12,151 nucleotides of DNA from Methanobacteriota archaeon (GCA_022561895.1 JADFQH010000044.1:1319-13469), one strand, 5' to 3'. Shown: positions 1-5,809, counted from the stretch's first letter. The notes: generated by a model from the letters alone, not told the origin. Numbers and translations are program-made.

Positions 1-177
1 ACGAGTTTCTGCCACGAGGGCAAGCGGGTCGTGCCGACGGGGTTGAACGTGGTCGGCAAGCTCGGAGAGCGCGTGTGGGTGACCGACCACCTCGGTCTCG
101 CGGTCAACGTCAACCGATCACGCGACCTGCAAGTCGCGTCCGTTGTCAGTTCCGAACGATTCTCTAGTAGTCGTTGA
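1..177 (+). CDS. cobY: CobY, adenosylcobinamide-phosphate guanylyltransferase (C-terminal part)
   Basis: Frame 1 is open from the window edge to TGA at 175-177 and gives the last 58 residues of a protein. It contains VPTGLNVVG (residues 11-19 of the fragment) and LAVNVNRSRDL near the end. The second resembles the closing Asn-x-x-x-Asp-Leu segment of MobA-like nucleotidyltransferases, and the first fits archaeal CobY. CobY uses GTP to turn adenosylcobinamide phosphate into adenosylcobinamide-GDP, replacing bacterial CobU. cobD, cbiZ and other cobamide genes directly downstream support the call. The 5' end lies outside the window, so the catalytic GTP-binding region cannot be inspected. Another MobA-like nucleotidyltransferase is possible but less likely in this context. 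Confidence 0.72.
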   Translation, partial: TSFCHEGKRVVPTGLNVVGKLGERVWVTDHLGLAVNVNRSRDLQVASVVSSERFSSSR

Positions 178-201
178 AACTGGTTACACATCGCTTGCAC
201 G

Positions 202-231
202 CTGGCGGCCAGCGCCGGCGCTGGCCGCCAG
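202..231. repeat. Perfect 30-bp palindrome between cobY and cobD
   Basis: The left arm CTGGCGGCCAGCGCC is followed at once by its exact reverse complement, giving a 30-bp GC-rich perfect palindrome with no spacer. In RNA it could fold into a strong hairpin; a G-T pair at 201/232 could extend it by one wobble pair. It lies 24 bp after the cobY stop and 62 bp before the cobD start. No T-run follows, so a simple terminator is not indicated. It could be an operator, an RNA processing or stability element, or a dispersed repeat. Confidence 0.9.
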
Positions 232-274
232 TCCGCACGCGAGTGTGTACTGGCTTTCAACGGCTACTAGTCCC

Positions 275-292
275 CCCGCCGTCATGGGCGGG
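275..292 (+). promoter_or_regulatory. Short hairpin immediately upstream of cobD start
   Basis: CCCGCC (275-280) and GGCGGG (287-292) are complementary around a 6-nt loop, ending one base before the cobD ATG. The 3' arm occupies the place where a ribosome-binding site would sit, so a stable fold could hinder initiation. No consensus Shine-Dalgarno GGAGG is visible there. Whether the fold matters in vivo is inference. Confidence 0.4.
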
Positions 293-293
293 T

Positions 294-1304
294 ATGAACC
301 CGGAGTCGACACAGGGGGTCGAACGCGTTCCACACGGGGGGTGTTCCGACCCGGGAATCACTGATTTCAGCGCAAACGTCAACCCGAAAACGCCGTCGGG
401 CGTCGCGGGCGTCTACGAAGCGGCATTGATCCAATCGAAACGCTATCCAGCCGACGACTACTCGGAGTACCGGGCCGCTGCAAGCGAGTACGTCGACTGT
501 CCGACCGAAACGATCGTTCCGACGCCCGGCGGGCTTGCCGGCATCAGGCTGGCGATCGAGACGATCGTCGAACCCGGAGATTCGGTGCTCGTTCCGTATC
601 CGAGCTTCGGAGAGTACGCCCGCGAAGTCTCGCTTCAAGGGGCGAGCGCCGAGTTCGTCCCCCACGATGAACTCCTACATCAGGACCCCGCTGACCACAC
701 GATGGCGATCGTCTGTACCCCGAACAACCCGACCGGAACGGCGTATGACTCGGGTGATCTCCTCTCGTTTCTCGACCGCTGCCGGGAGACTCGAACCACC
801 CTGCTCGCGGACGAGGCCTTTCTCGGTTTCACCGAGCGTCCGTCGATGGCGGGCCAGCGCGGTGCGGTCGTTGCGCGCTCGCTCACCAAGCTCTTCGGGC
901 TGCCGGGTCTGCGGACGGGCTTTCTCGTTGCAACCGACGAGTTAGGGGATCGACTCGAAACCGGCCGGATAGCGTGGGGTCTCGGGACGCCCGCCGCCGC
1001 GGTCGGCGCACACTGCATGAGTCAGGACGAGTTCGTCGAGGAGACTCGACGACGGGTCTGTTCGGAGCGAACGCGGATGGCGGAGCTCCTCGACGAACAG
1101 TACGAAGTCACACCCTCGGAGGCTCCGTTTTTGCTGCTGGGCACGGGGAACGTTTCCGTGGACCGGATACTCGACCGGGTCCACGAGACGGACCTTACCG
1201 TACGGGACGCACGGAGCTTTCGCGGACTCGATTCGCATATCAGGATCGCAGTCAGAACTGACGCCGAAAACGACCGGTTGCTCGACGTGCTGTGTGATGT
1301 TTGA
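294..1304 (+). CDS. cobD: CobD, L-threonine-O-3-phosphate decarboxylase (PLP-dependent)
   Basis: A 336-residue fold-type I PLP enzyme that makes (R)-1-amino-2-propanol phosphate, the linker joining the corrin ring to the nucleotide loop. The N-terminal HGG...DFSANVNP pattern (residues 14-31) is characteristic of CobD and separates it from the related histidinol-phosphate aminotransferase. CTPNNPTG (141-148) and DEAFLGF (173-179) are PLP-site motifs. SLTKLFGLPGLR supplies the Schiff-base lysine K199, and HIRIAVRT (315-322) carries the substrate-carboxylate arginine region. The length is near the family norm. The frame is open back to a TTG at 174, but those 40 residues look non-coding and cover the palindrome, so ATG 294 was chosen. 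The 3' end overlaps cbiZ by 8 bp, suggesting coupled translation. Confidence 0.87.
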   Translation: MNPESTQGVERVPHGGCSDPGITDFSANVNPKTPSGVAGVYEAALIQSKRYPADDYSEYRAAASEYVDCPTETIVPTPGGLAGIRLAIETIVEPGDSVLVPYPSFGEYAREVSLQGASAEFVPHDELLHQDPADHTMAIVCTPNNPTGTAYDSGDLLSFLDRCRETRTTLLADEAFLGFTERPSMAGQRGAVVARSLTKLFGLPGLRTGFLVATDELGDRLETGRIAWGLGTPAAAVGAHCMSQDEFVEETRRRVCSERTRMAELLDEQYEVTPSEAPFLLLGTGNVSVDRILDRVHETDLTVRDARSFRGLDSHIRIAVRTDAENDRLLDVLCDV

Positions 1305-2004
1305 ACCCCGAGTGCGTGAGGGCGTCCTACAGGTCTCTCGTCCGAACACACGCTGGCTCAGTACGGGCTGGGACGGCGGCCGCTCGAACGGCGACGTGGC
1401 CTACAACGTCTCGGTCCCCGAAGGGTTCGACCGGACGGATCTCACCGAGTATATCGCTTCTCGTAGGGAGCGGGCGGGCTTCGAGCGACCGGGACCGACC
1501 TTGTTGACCGGCGTCGACCTGAAACACGCGCGTCGTGCGTGCTACGGGTCGGTCGAGGTGATCGCCACGGCGGGCGTCTCGAACCCGGCGGCCCTACCCA
1601 TGAATCCCTCGGGCGAGCGAAGCGTGCCCGCCGAAAGCCGGGTCGGAACGGTCAACCTCATCGTCGGAACTAGTAGATCTCCTTCTAGGGGGGCGCTTTC
1701 GAACCTGCTTACCGTCGCCGCGGAGGCGAAGGCCGCGACCCTGCTCGAACGAGCGGGCGTACCGGGGACGACGACCGACGCGATCATCGTCGCCTGCGAC
1801 CCCGCCGGCGAGCCGGTGGAGTTCACCGGCAGCGCGACCCCCGTGGGCGCGGCGGTGCGGGCCTGCGTGCGGGAGGCTGTAGCTGCGAGCCTCGATTCGC
1901 GGTACGCCGATATTCCACTGCCGACCCCCGAGGAAGCCGAATACGGGGTCGAGACGACCGAGCGCGCCGAGGTCTTTTCGGTGGGAACCGAACCGACGAA
2001 GTAG
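1297..2004 (+). CDS. cbiZ: CbiZ, adenosylcobinamide amidohydrolase
   Basis: A 235-residue protein of the CbiZ family. CbiZ hydrolyses the aminopropanol amide of adenosylcobinamide to give adenosylcobyric acid, which lets archaea lacking bacterial-type cobinamide kinase use scavenged cobinamide. Family-like segments in order are LLTGVDL (69-75), ATAGVSNP (90-97), GTVNLIV (117-123), AAEAKAATLLE (141-151), GTTTDAIIVAC (157-167) and TGSATPVGAAV (177-187). ATG 1297 overlaps the cobD stop; a GTG sits one codon earlier (1294) and cannot be excluded. The segment between GTVNLIV and the EAK motif (about residues 124-131, SRSPS) is rich in Ser and Arg and contains two CTAG sites. The following cobO starts 20 bp downstream. 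Confidence 0.88.
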   Translation: MFEPRVREGVLQVSRPNTRWLSTGWDGGRSNGDVAYNVSVPEGFDRTDLTEYIASRRERAGFERPGPTLLTGVDLKHARRACYGSVEVIATAGVSNPAALPMNPSGERSVPAESRVGTVNLIVGTSRSPSRGALSNLLTVAAEAKAATLLERAGVPGTTTDAIIVACDPAGEPVEFTGSATPVGAAVRACVREAVAASLDSRYADIPLPTPEEAEYGVETTERAEVFSVGTEPTK

Positions 2005-2016
2005 GCTCGGACTGAC

Positions 2017-2021
2017 GGAGG
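2017..2021 (+). promoter_or_regulatory. Shine-Dalgarno site of cobO
   Basis: GGAGG lies three bases before the cobO ATG at 2025, in the 20-bp gap after cbiZ. It is one of the few clear ribosome-binding sites in the cluster. The spacing is tighter than usual but supports ATG 2025 as the start. Confidence 0.55.
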
Positions 2022-2024
2022 GGT

Positions 2025-2696
2025 ATGAGCGACGCTATCGAGAACACGCCCGGTAAAGGCAGGACTCCGGAAGCCCGCGCGATCGAGCCGAGTTCCCCTG
2101 AAGAGTTCGGGCGCGTCCAGCTCTGGTGGGGCGACGGGAAAGGAAAGACGACGGCGGCGATGGGGATGGGCTTTCGCGCCGCGGGCCACGGCTATCGGGT
2201 CCATATGCTCCAGTTCATGAAGGGCGGGGCCGCAAGCGTCGAGGACGTTCGCGGCGAGTACAACGCGATCGCCGCGATGCCCGGCTTTTCCTACGAGAAC
2301 GCGGGCCACTACGGCTGGCACGGTATGCACGACGGCAGCGAGGACGCGGATCACGAGGGCGAGGCCGACGCCGGATTCGAGCGTTTAGCGGAACTGACCG
2401 AGGCGGCGCGGGGGGCGGATCTCACCGAACCGCTCGCGCTCGACGGCTCGCCCGAGGCGGGCATGCATATGCTGATCGTAGACGAGGTCGTCTACGCGGC
2501 AAACAGGGGATTGGTCGATCGGAAGGCGCTAGTCGAACTGATCCGAACGAAGCCAACCGGCCTCGAACTCGTTCTCACGGGCGGCCACGAGAAGCCCGAG
2601 TATCTCTACGACACGGCCGATCTCGTGACGCGGGTGAAAAAGGAGAAACACCAGTTCGAGGAGGGCGGGCGCGCCCGGAAGGGAACGGAATACTAG
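2025..2696 (+). CDS. cobO: CobO/CobA-type ATP:corrinoid adenosyltransferase
   Basis: A 223-residue enzyme that transfers the 5'-deoxyadenosyl group of ATP to reduced corrinoids, forming the Co-C bond. GDGKGKTT (36-43) is the P-loop; most family members have N in place of D37. The LIVDEVVYA segment (150-158) is the Walker-B-like strand, and ELVLTGGH (181-188) matches the usual LTGR region. ADLVTRVKKEKHQFEEGGRARKGTEY (198-223; key residues K208, H209, A217, G220, E222) matches the conserved C-terminal tail. An N-terminal extension of about 30 polar residues precedes the first strand. It sits between cbiZ and a methyltransferase in the same direction and probably shares their transcript. CobA, BtuR and CobO are names for the same family. 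Confidence 0.9.
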   Translation: MSDAIENTPGKGRTPEARAIEPSSPEEFGRVQLWWGDGKGKTTAAMGMGFRAAGHGYRVHMLQFMKGGAASVEDVRGEYNAIAAMPGFSYENAGHYGWHGMHDGSEDADHEGEADAGFERLAELTEAARGADLTEPLALDGSPEAGMHMLIVDEVVYAANRGLVDRKALVELIRTKPTGLELVLTGGHEKPEYLYDTADLVTRVKKEKHQFEEGGRARKGTEY

Positions 2697-2736
2697 TCGG
2701 CGAAAGGACGAAGCGACTCGGGATCGACCACCATTC

Positions 2737-3384
2737 ATGCGACGATCGACGAAAACGCTCGCCGCCGTCGGAGCCCTCGGCGCGTTCGGTGCAGCCGTCT
2801 ACTGGCGGCGAAACCCCTCGGCCTGTCCGTACCGCGGCCGGTTCGCACTCGACGTGCCCCGTCCGATCATCACGCGATCGCGCCTCGTTCGGCTTCTCGC
2901 GCCCGAACCTGGCGAACGCCTCCTCGAAATCGGTCCCGGTACCGGCCACTACACCCTCCCCGTCGCATCCCGTCTCGAACCGAGTGGTCGACTCGACGCG
3001 CTCGACCTCCAGCGGGCGATGCTCCGGCACGCGCGCGATCGTGCTCGTGCGGCAGATGGGAGAGAGATCGGGTTCGTACAGGGCGACGCGCGAGCGCTTC
3101 CCTACCGCGACGACGCATTCGACGGGGCCTCCCTCGTCCTCGTATTGGGCGAGGTGCCGGATCGGACGGCCGCCCTGTCCGAACTCCGTCGCGTCGTCCG
3201 GCCCGGCGGTCGGCTCGTCGTCGGCGAACTGCTTCCGGATCCCCATATGGTTCCGTTCGGATGGCTTCGCAAACACGCGGAAACCGCGGGCTTCGAGTTC
3301 GAGGATCGGATCGGCGGACGGGCGGGGTATTTCGCTCGGTTTCGGGTCCCGGCCGAGTCAGCTGGACAGGAATCGATGGGTTGA
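2737..3384 (+). CDS. Membrane-anchored class I SAM-dependent methyltransferase
   Basis: A 215-residue protein. Residues 7-23 are hydrophobic (Ala, Gly, Val, Leu) after two N-terminal arginines and are followed by RR, as expected for a single membrane anchor or signal anchor with the enzyme on the cytoplasmic side. The Rossmann methyltransferase domain starts near residue 40. LLEIGPGTG (62-70) is motif I for SAM binding, D88/D90 follows the second strand, and GDARALPY (116-123) and VVRPGGRLVVGE (153-164) are the later motifs. The fold is like UbiE/MenG-type enzymes and unlike the class III tetrapyrrole methyltransferases that methylate precorrins, so a direct role in corrin ring synthesis is unlikely. 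The substrate is unknown. It lies 40 bp after cobO and 27 bp before cbiP, suggesting co-transcription. Confidence 0.85.
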   Translation: MRRSTKTLAAVGALGAFGAAVYWRRNPSACPYRGRFALDVPRPIITRSRLVRLLAPEPGERLLEIGPGTGHYTLPVASRLEPSGRLDALDLQRAMLRHARDRARAADGREIGFVQGDARALPYRDDAFDGASLVLVLGEVPDRTAALSELRRVVRPGGRLVVGELLPDPHMVPFGWLRKHAETAGFEFEDRIGGRAGYFARFRVPAESAGQESMG

Positions 3385-3411
3385 GGGACCATACCTACTA
3401 CCTCCAGAGCG

Positions 3412-4887
3412 ATGACCCGAACCCTGCTCGTCGCGGGTACCGCGAGCCACGTCGGCAAGAGCACGGTCGCCGCGGGGCTGTGTCGGGCGCTTTCCGATCG
3501 TGGAGTTCGGGTCGCACCCTTTAAAGCCCAGAACATGTCGAACAACGCGCGTGCGGTGTCCCGTAGTACGGATCCTACGGAGTTCGGCGAGATCGGCGTC
3601 TCCCAGTACGTCCAAGCGCGAGCCGCACGAGTCGAGGCGACCACCGACATGAATCCCGTACTGTTGAAACCGCGAGGAAACGGCGAGAGCCAGCTCGTGA
3701 TCGACGGCGAGGCGGTCGGAAACGTCGGAGCGGGCGAGTACTACGAGGAGGGCTGGAAGCGCGCCCGCGAGGCCGCGCGGGCGGCCCACGCCCGGCTCGC
3801 CGCGGAGTTCGACGTGATCGTCGCCGAAGGGGCGGGAAGTATCGCGGAGATCAACCTCGCCCATCGGGATCTGGCGAACGTCGAGACGGTTCGATTCAGC
3901 GATGCAGCGGTTCTCTTGTTGGTGGACATCGAACGTGGCGGAGCCTTCGCGAGCCTCTATGGGACCCTCGAACTCGTGCCCGAGGGGGTGCAAGAGCGCG
4001 TGATCGGAGCCGCCATCACGAAGTTCCGAGGCAATCCCTCGCTACTGGAGCCGGGAATCGAGGAGATCGAGGAGCGGACGGGCGTGGCGGTCCTGGCCGT
4101 CCTGCCCTACGACGATCCCGGCCTTCCCGAGGAGGACAGCGTCTCGCTGCCCGCCGCGGGCGAAACGCGGGTCTACGGCGACTCCTCGGGGGTGCGGGTC
4201 GCGGTGCCCCGGCTCTCGCGAATTTCGAACTTCACCGACCTCGAACCGCTCGCGCGCATGTCGGGCGTCGCAGTCGTCTACGGCCCGCCAGAAACGGTGC
4301 TTGAGGAGGCGGACGCGGTCGTGCTGCCCGGAACGAAAAACACCGTCGACGACCTGCGCGAACTCCACCGAGCGGGCTTCGGCGAGCGTCTAAAGAACGT
4401 CTCGGGCCCGGTCGTCGGACTCTGTGGGGGCTACCAGATGCTCGGCGAACGGATCACGAACGCCGCGATCGAGGGCACGGGCGACGAATCGGAGATAGAG
4501 GGGTTCGGCCTGCTCCCCGTCGAAACCCGGTTTTCACACGAAAAACAGGTCGAGCGCGTCGAGCGCGAGTTGCGAGGAGTCGGACCACTGGCGGGCGCTC
4601 GCGGGCGGGTGTCGGGCTACGAGATCCACATGGGCGAAACCCGTCTCACTGCTCCCATACAGCGCCCATTTGAGGACGAGGGGGCCGCGACCGACCGTGT
4701 ACTGGGAACGTATCTCCACGACTTGTTCGAAAACCGCATTGCGAGGGAGGCGTTTCTCGATCGCGTCTTTGAAAGCGCAGACCGCGAGCGACCTGCGCCG
4801 GAAGAACGAGAGTCGCCCTATGACCGGGCTGCGGCGCTCGTCACCGATCATCTCGCGCTCGACGCGCTCAGCTTTCCGGAGATATAG
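3412..4887 (+). CDS. cbiP: Cobyric acid synthase CbiP/CobQ (glutamine-hydrolysing amidase)
   Basis: A 491-residue two-domain enzyme that adds four side-chain amides to adenosylcobyrinic acid a,c-diamide using glutamine and ATP. The N-terminal dethiobiotin-synthetase-like domain has the P-loop GTASHVGKST (9-18) and the family segment APFKAQNMSNNA (35-46), with NPVLLKPRG (81-89) after it. AEGAGS (138-143) and VDIERGG (171-177) follow. The C-terminal class I glutaminase domain has LCGGYQMLG with nucleophile C338, GYEIHMGE (402-409) and GTYLHDLF (432-439) with catalytic H436. All key residues are present and the length is typical. It ends the cluster in this window; the tRNA gene follows 95 bp later. 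It is also named cobQ. Confidence 0.93.
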   Translation: MTRTLLVAGTASHVGKSTVAAGLCRALSDRGVRVAPFKAQNMSNNARAVSRSTDPTEFGEIGVSQYVQARAARVEATTDMNPVLLKPRGNGESQLVIDGEAVGNVGAGEYYEEGWKRAREAARAAHARLAAEFDVIVAEGAGSIAEINLAHRDLANVETVRFSDAAVLLLVDIERGGAFASLYGTLELVPEGVQERVIGAAITKFRGNPSLLEPGIEEIEERTGVAVLAVLPYDDPGLPEEDSVSLPAAGETRVYGDSSGVRVAVPRLSRISNFTDLEPLARMSGVAVVYGPPETVLEEADAVVLPGTKNTVDDLRELHRAGFGERLKNVSGPVVGLCGGYQMLGERITNAAIEGTGDESEIEGFGLLPVETRFSHEKQVERVERELRGVGPLAGARGRVSGYEIHMGETRLTAPIQRPFEDEGAATDRVLGTYLHDLFENRIAREAFLDRVFESADRERPAPEERESPYDRAAALVTDHLALDALSFPEI

Positions 4888-4944
4888 TGCATCCGAGATG
4901 AACGACGCGCCAGTAGTGTGCCAGCCAGTAGCACATATGAAAGC

Positions 4945-4959
4945 GAAACAACTAAAATA
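4945..4959 (+). promoter_or_regulatory. Archaeal BRE/TATA promoter of tRNA-Ser
   Basis: The purine-rich BRE-like GAAAC (4945-4949) is followed by the TATA-like CTAAAATA (4952-4959), about 27 bp before the tRNA 5' end. This is the expected archaeal spacing. It stands out in a GC-rich background. Confidence 0.65.
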
Positions 4960-4982
4960 CTGTCGGGAGTAGACGGAGGTAA

Positions 4983-5067
4983 GCCGAGGTAGCCTAGCCC
5001 GGCCAAGGCGGCAGATTCGAAATCTGCTGTCCTCACGGACTCGAGAGTTCAAATCTCTCCCTCGGCG
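4983..5067 (+). tRNA. tRNA-Ser(CGA)
   Basis: An 85-nt type II tRNA. The acceptor stem is GCCGAGG with CCTCGGC (5060-5066), and the discriminator base is G at 5067, as expected for serine. The D-stem pairs GCC with GGC. The anticodon stem GCAGA/TCTGC encloses loop TTCGAAA (5016-5022), with anticodon CGA at 5018-5020, reading UCG. The long variable arm has a GTCC/GGAC stem, and the T-arm GAGAG-TTCAAAT-CTCTC is canonical. No intron is present and CCA is not encoded. Part of its 3' end recurs downstream. Confidence 0.95.
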
Positions 5068-5091
5068 TTCTCTGCACCGCAACATGCCGAG
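5048..5091 (+). repeat. tRNA-Ser 3' end and flank, copy 1 (att-like)
   Basis: The last 20 bases of the tRNA (5048-5067) recur exactly at 5177-5196. The downstream flank recurs too: a TTCTCTG-like heptamer, then CACCGCAACATGCCGAG (5075-5091), which matches 5263-5279 at 16 of 17 positions. Together these form a direct repeat of about 44 bp. Duplication of a tRNA 3' end is the usual trace of tyrosine-recombinase integration, although no integrase gene lies in the window. Confidence 0.8.
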
Positions 5092-5121
5092 CGGAGCGAA
5101 GCATCTGCAGCGGAAACGCTA

Positions 5122-5188
5122 GAGAGATTTGAACCACGGTCGGACGTGCTCGCTACGCTGCGCGCGACCTTCCTGATTCAAATCTCTC
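5122..5188. repeat. Inverted repeat of the tRNA T-arm sequence
   Basis: GAGAGATTTGAA (5122-5133) is the exact reverse complement of TTCAAATCTCTC at 5177-5188 and of the same bases in the tRNA (5048-5059). The arms enclose about 43 bp, in which GGTCG (5138-5142) and CGACC (5165-5169) form an inner pair. As RNA the whole segment could fold into an interrupted stem-loop. Confidence 0.75.
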
Positions 5189-5208
5189 CCTCGGCGCTTT
5201 CTGACGGT

Positions 5209-5231
5209 ATCGGATCGCGCAGTGATCCGAT
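5209..5231. repeat. Palindrome with 8-bp arms
   Basis: ATCGGATC (5209-5216) pairs with GATCCGAT (5224-5231) around a 7-nt loop. It is the first palindrome of the insert in copy 2 of the tRNA flank. Confidence 0.8.
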
Positions 5232-5237
5232 TAGCCA

Positions 5238-5260
5238 ACAAAATCGCTCTGCGATTTTGT
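5238..5260. repeat. Palindrome with 10-bp arms
   Basis: ACAAAATCGC (5238-5247) pairs with GCGATTTTGT (5251-5260) around TCT. It lies 6 bp after the previous palindrome. It could act as a hairpin in RNA of either strand; its T-run lies inside the stem and not after it, so it is not a standard terminator. Confidence 0.85.
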
Positions 5261-5324
5261 GACACCGCACCATGCCGAGTGGCGCGGAACTCCATCCTGC
5301 GGACCGGTCGAGTCGGAACCGGAA

Positions 5325-5342
5325 ATATTATATCTATAATAT
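5325..5342. repeat. AT-only palindrome
   Basis: ATATTATA (5325-5332) and TATAATAT (5335-5342) are perfect reverse complements with a 2-bp spacer. In a GC-rich genome such a stretch may be a regulator site or a TATA element readable in either direction. No gene starts at archaeal leader distance from it on either strand. Confidence 0.6.
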
Positions 5343-5424
5343 ATAAGAAATAATGACTAACGAGAAGAGGCCTGAGTCGGTGGTATGGACGGTTTTGTTC
5401 CGACATAATCGTTAATCGGAAGCG

Positions 5425-5434
5425 ATAATATATT
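5425..5434 (+). promoter_or_regulatory. Candidate TATA box of the HalOD1 gene
   Basis: An ATAATATATT stretch lies 58-67 bp before ATG 5492, which would give a leader of roughly 30-35 nt. A purine-rich GAGGAG (5479-5484), 7 bp before the ATG, fits as its ribosome-binding site. Confidence 0.42.
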
Positions 5435-5491
5435 TGTACATGGGTGATAATGGTCGAATAGATATGTTCGCAATCGGCGAGGAGCGCGTCG

Positions 5492-5809
5492 ATGACTGAC
5501 GACGGTGATTCCCGAGACGGCACTGTCGCAACCGGGAGCGAGCAGCGAGTCTATCGGACGACACACGACTTCGAGGGACGGCGCGCGCTCAGTACGACCG
5601 TGATCGAGGCTATCGAGGAGACGGCGGACGTCGATGGTCCCTCCTCACGGGTGCTTGCGGACGTGATCGACCCGGACTGTCTCGACGGGCTGTTTAGACC
5701 CGTCCGTCATCGAACCGATCGCAAAAACGGCAAAGTGCAGTTCCCGCTCGATTCGTACAGAATCACCGTCTATGCGACCGGTGAGATCGAACTCCGGCGG
5801 ATCGATTAG
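5492..5809 (+). CDS. Small HalOD1-domain (halobacterial output domain) protein
   Basis: A 105-residue acidic protein. After a polar N-terminus of about 30 residues come STTVIEAIEETADVDG (34-49), then VLADVIDPDCLDGLF (54-68). It ends in a beta-rich part, VQFPLDSYRITVYATGEIELRR (82-103). This order (ST-V-EAI helix, D-x-x-D-P-D-x-LD-x-LF helix, strand with G/S-Y-x-[IV]-x-V and a G-[ED]-[IV] turn) matches the haloarchaeal HalOD1 output domain. That domain is often fused to receiver or PAS sensors but is also common alone. Its molecular function is unknown to me; a signalling or regulatory role is inference. The gene is preceded by an AT-rich promoter-like region and GAGGAG, and its stop overlaps the convergent acyltransferase stop by 4 bp. 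Confidence 0.75.
   Translation: MTDDGDSRDGTVATGSEQRVYRTTHDFEGRRALSTTVIEAIEETADVDGPSSRVLADVIDPDCLDGLFRPVRHRTDRKNGKVQFPLDSYRITVYATGEIELRRID

Larger units (their letters stand above)
5177..5279 (+). repeat. tRNA-Ser 3' end and flank, copy 2, split by a 59-bp insert
   Basis: Positions 5177-5196 repeat the tRNA 3' end exactly, followed by CTTTCTG (5197-5203). The repeat then breaks and resumes at 5263-5279. The intervening 59 bp (5204-5262) are absent from copy 1, where the corresponding junction is contiguous. The insert consists almost wholly of two palindromes. No clear target-site duplication is visible at its ends. Confidence 0.75.
5068..5491. other. Gene-free region downstream of tRNA-Ser with repeats and an AT-rich stretch
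   Basis: No convincing coding frame lies in these 424 bp. The region holds, in order, a small GAAA-loop hairpin (5109-5120), an inverted copy of the tRNA T-arm (5122-5133) and the second copy of the tRNA 3' end (5177-5196). Two palindromes (5209-5231 and 5238-5260) and the repeated flank (5263-5279) follow. From about 5320 the base composition becomes AT-rich, unlike the rest of the window. This looks like remnant DNA of an integration event plus the promoter region of the next gene. Confidence 0.7.

Noticed and set aside
174..293. TTG-started N-terminal extension of CobD
   Set aside because: It would translate the 30-bp palindrome and overlap the cobY stop; the CobD motifs begin shortly after ATG 294.
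178..293. Cobalamin riboswitch upstream of cobD
   Set aside because: No B12-box-like conserved core is seen; only two simple hairpins are present, and the gap is short for that aptamer.
2126..3415. A 429-codon open frame on the + strand across cobO and the methyltransferase gene
   Set aside because: It is an Arg-rich frame shadowing two genes with clear motifs; long alternative frames are common in high-GC DNA.
5068..5491. CRISPR array
   Set aside because: The repeats are two direct copies and one inverted copy of tRNA sequence with unequal spacing, not a regular repeat-spacer pattern.
5119..5523. A 134-codon open frame on the - strand through the tRNA-flank repeats
   Set aside because: It runs through palindromes and the AT-rich promoter region, and its C-terminal residues are translations of the tRNA T-arm repeat.
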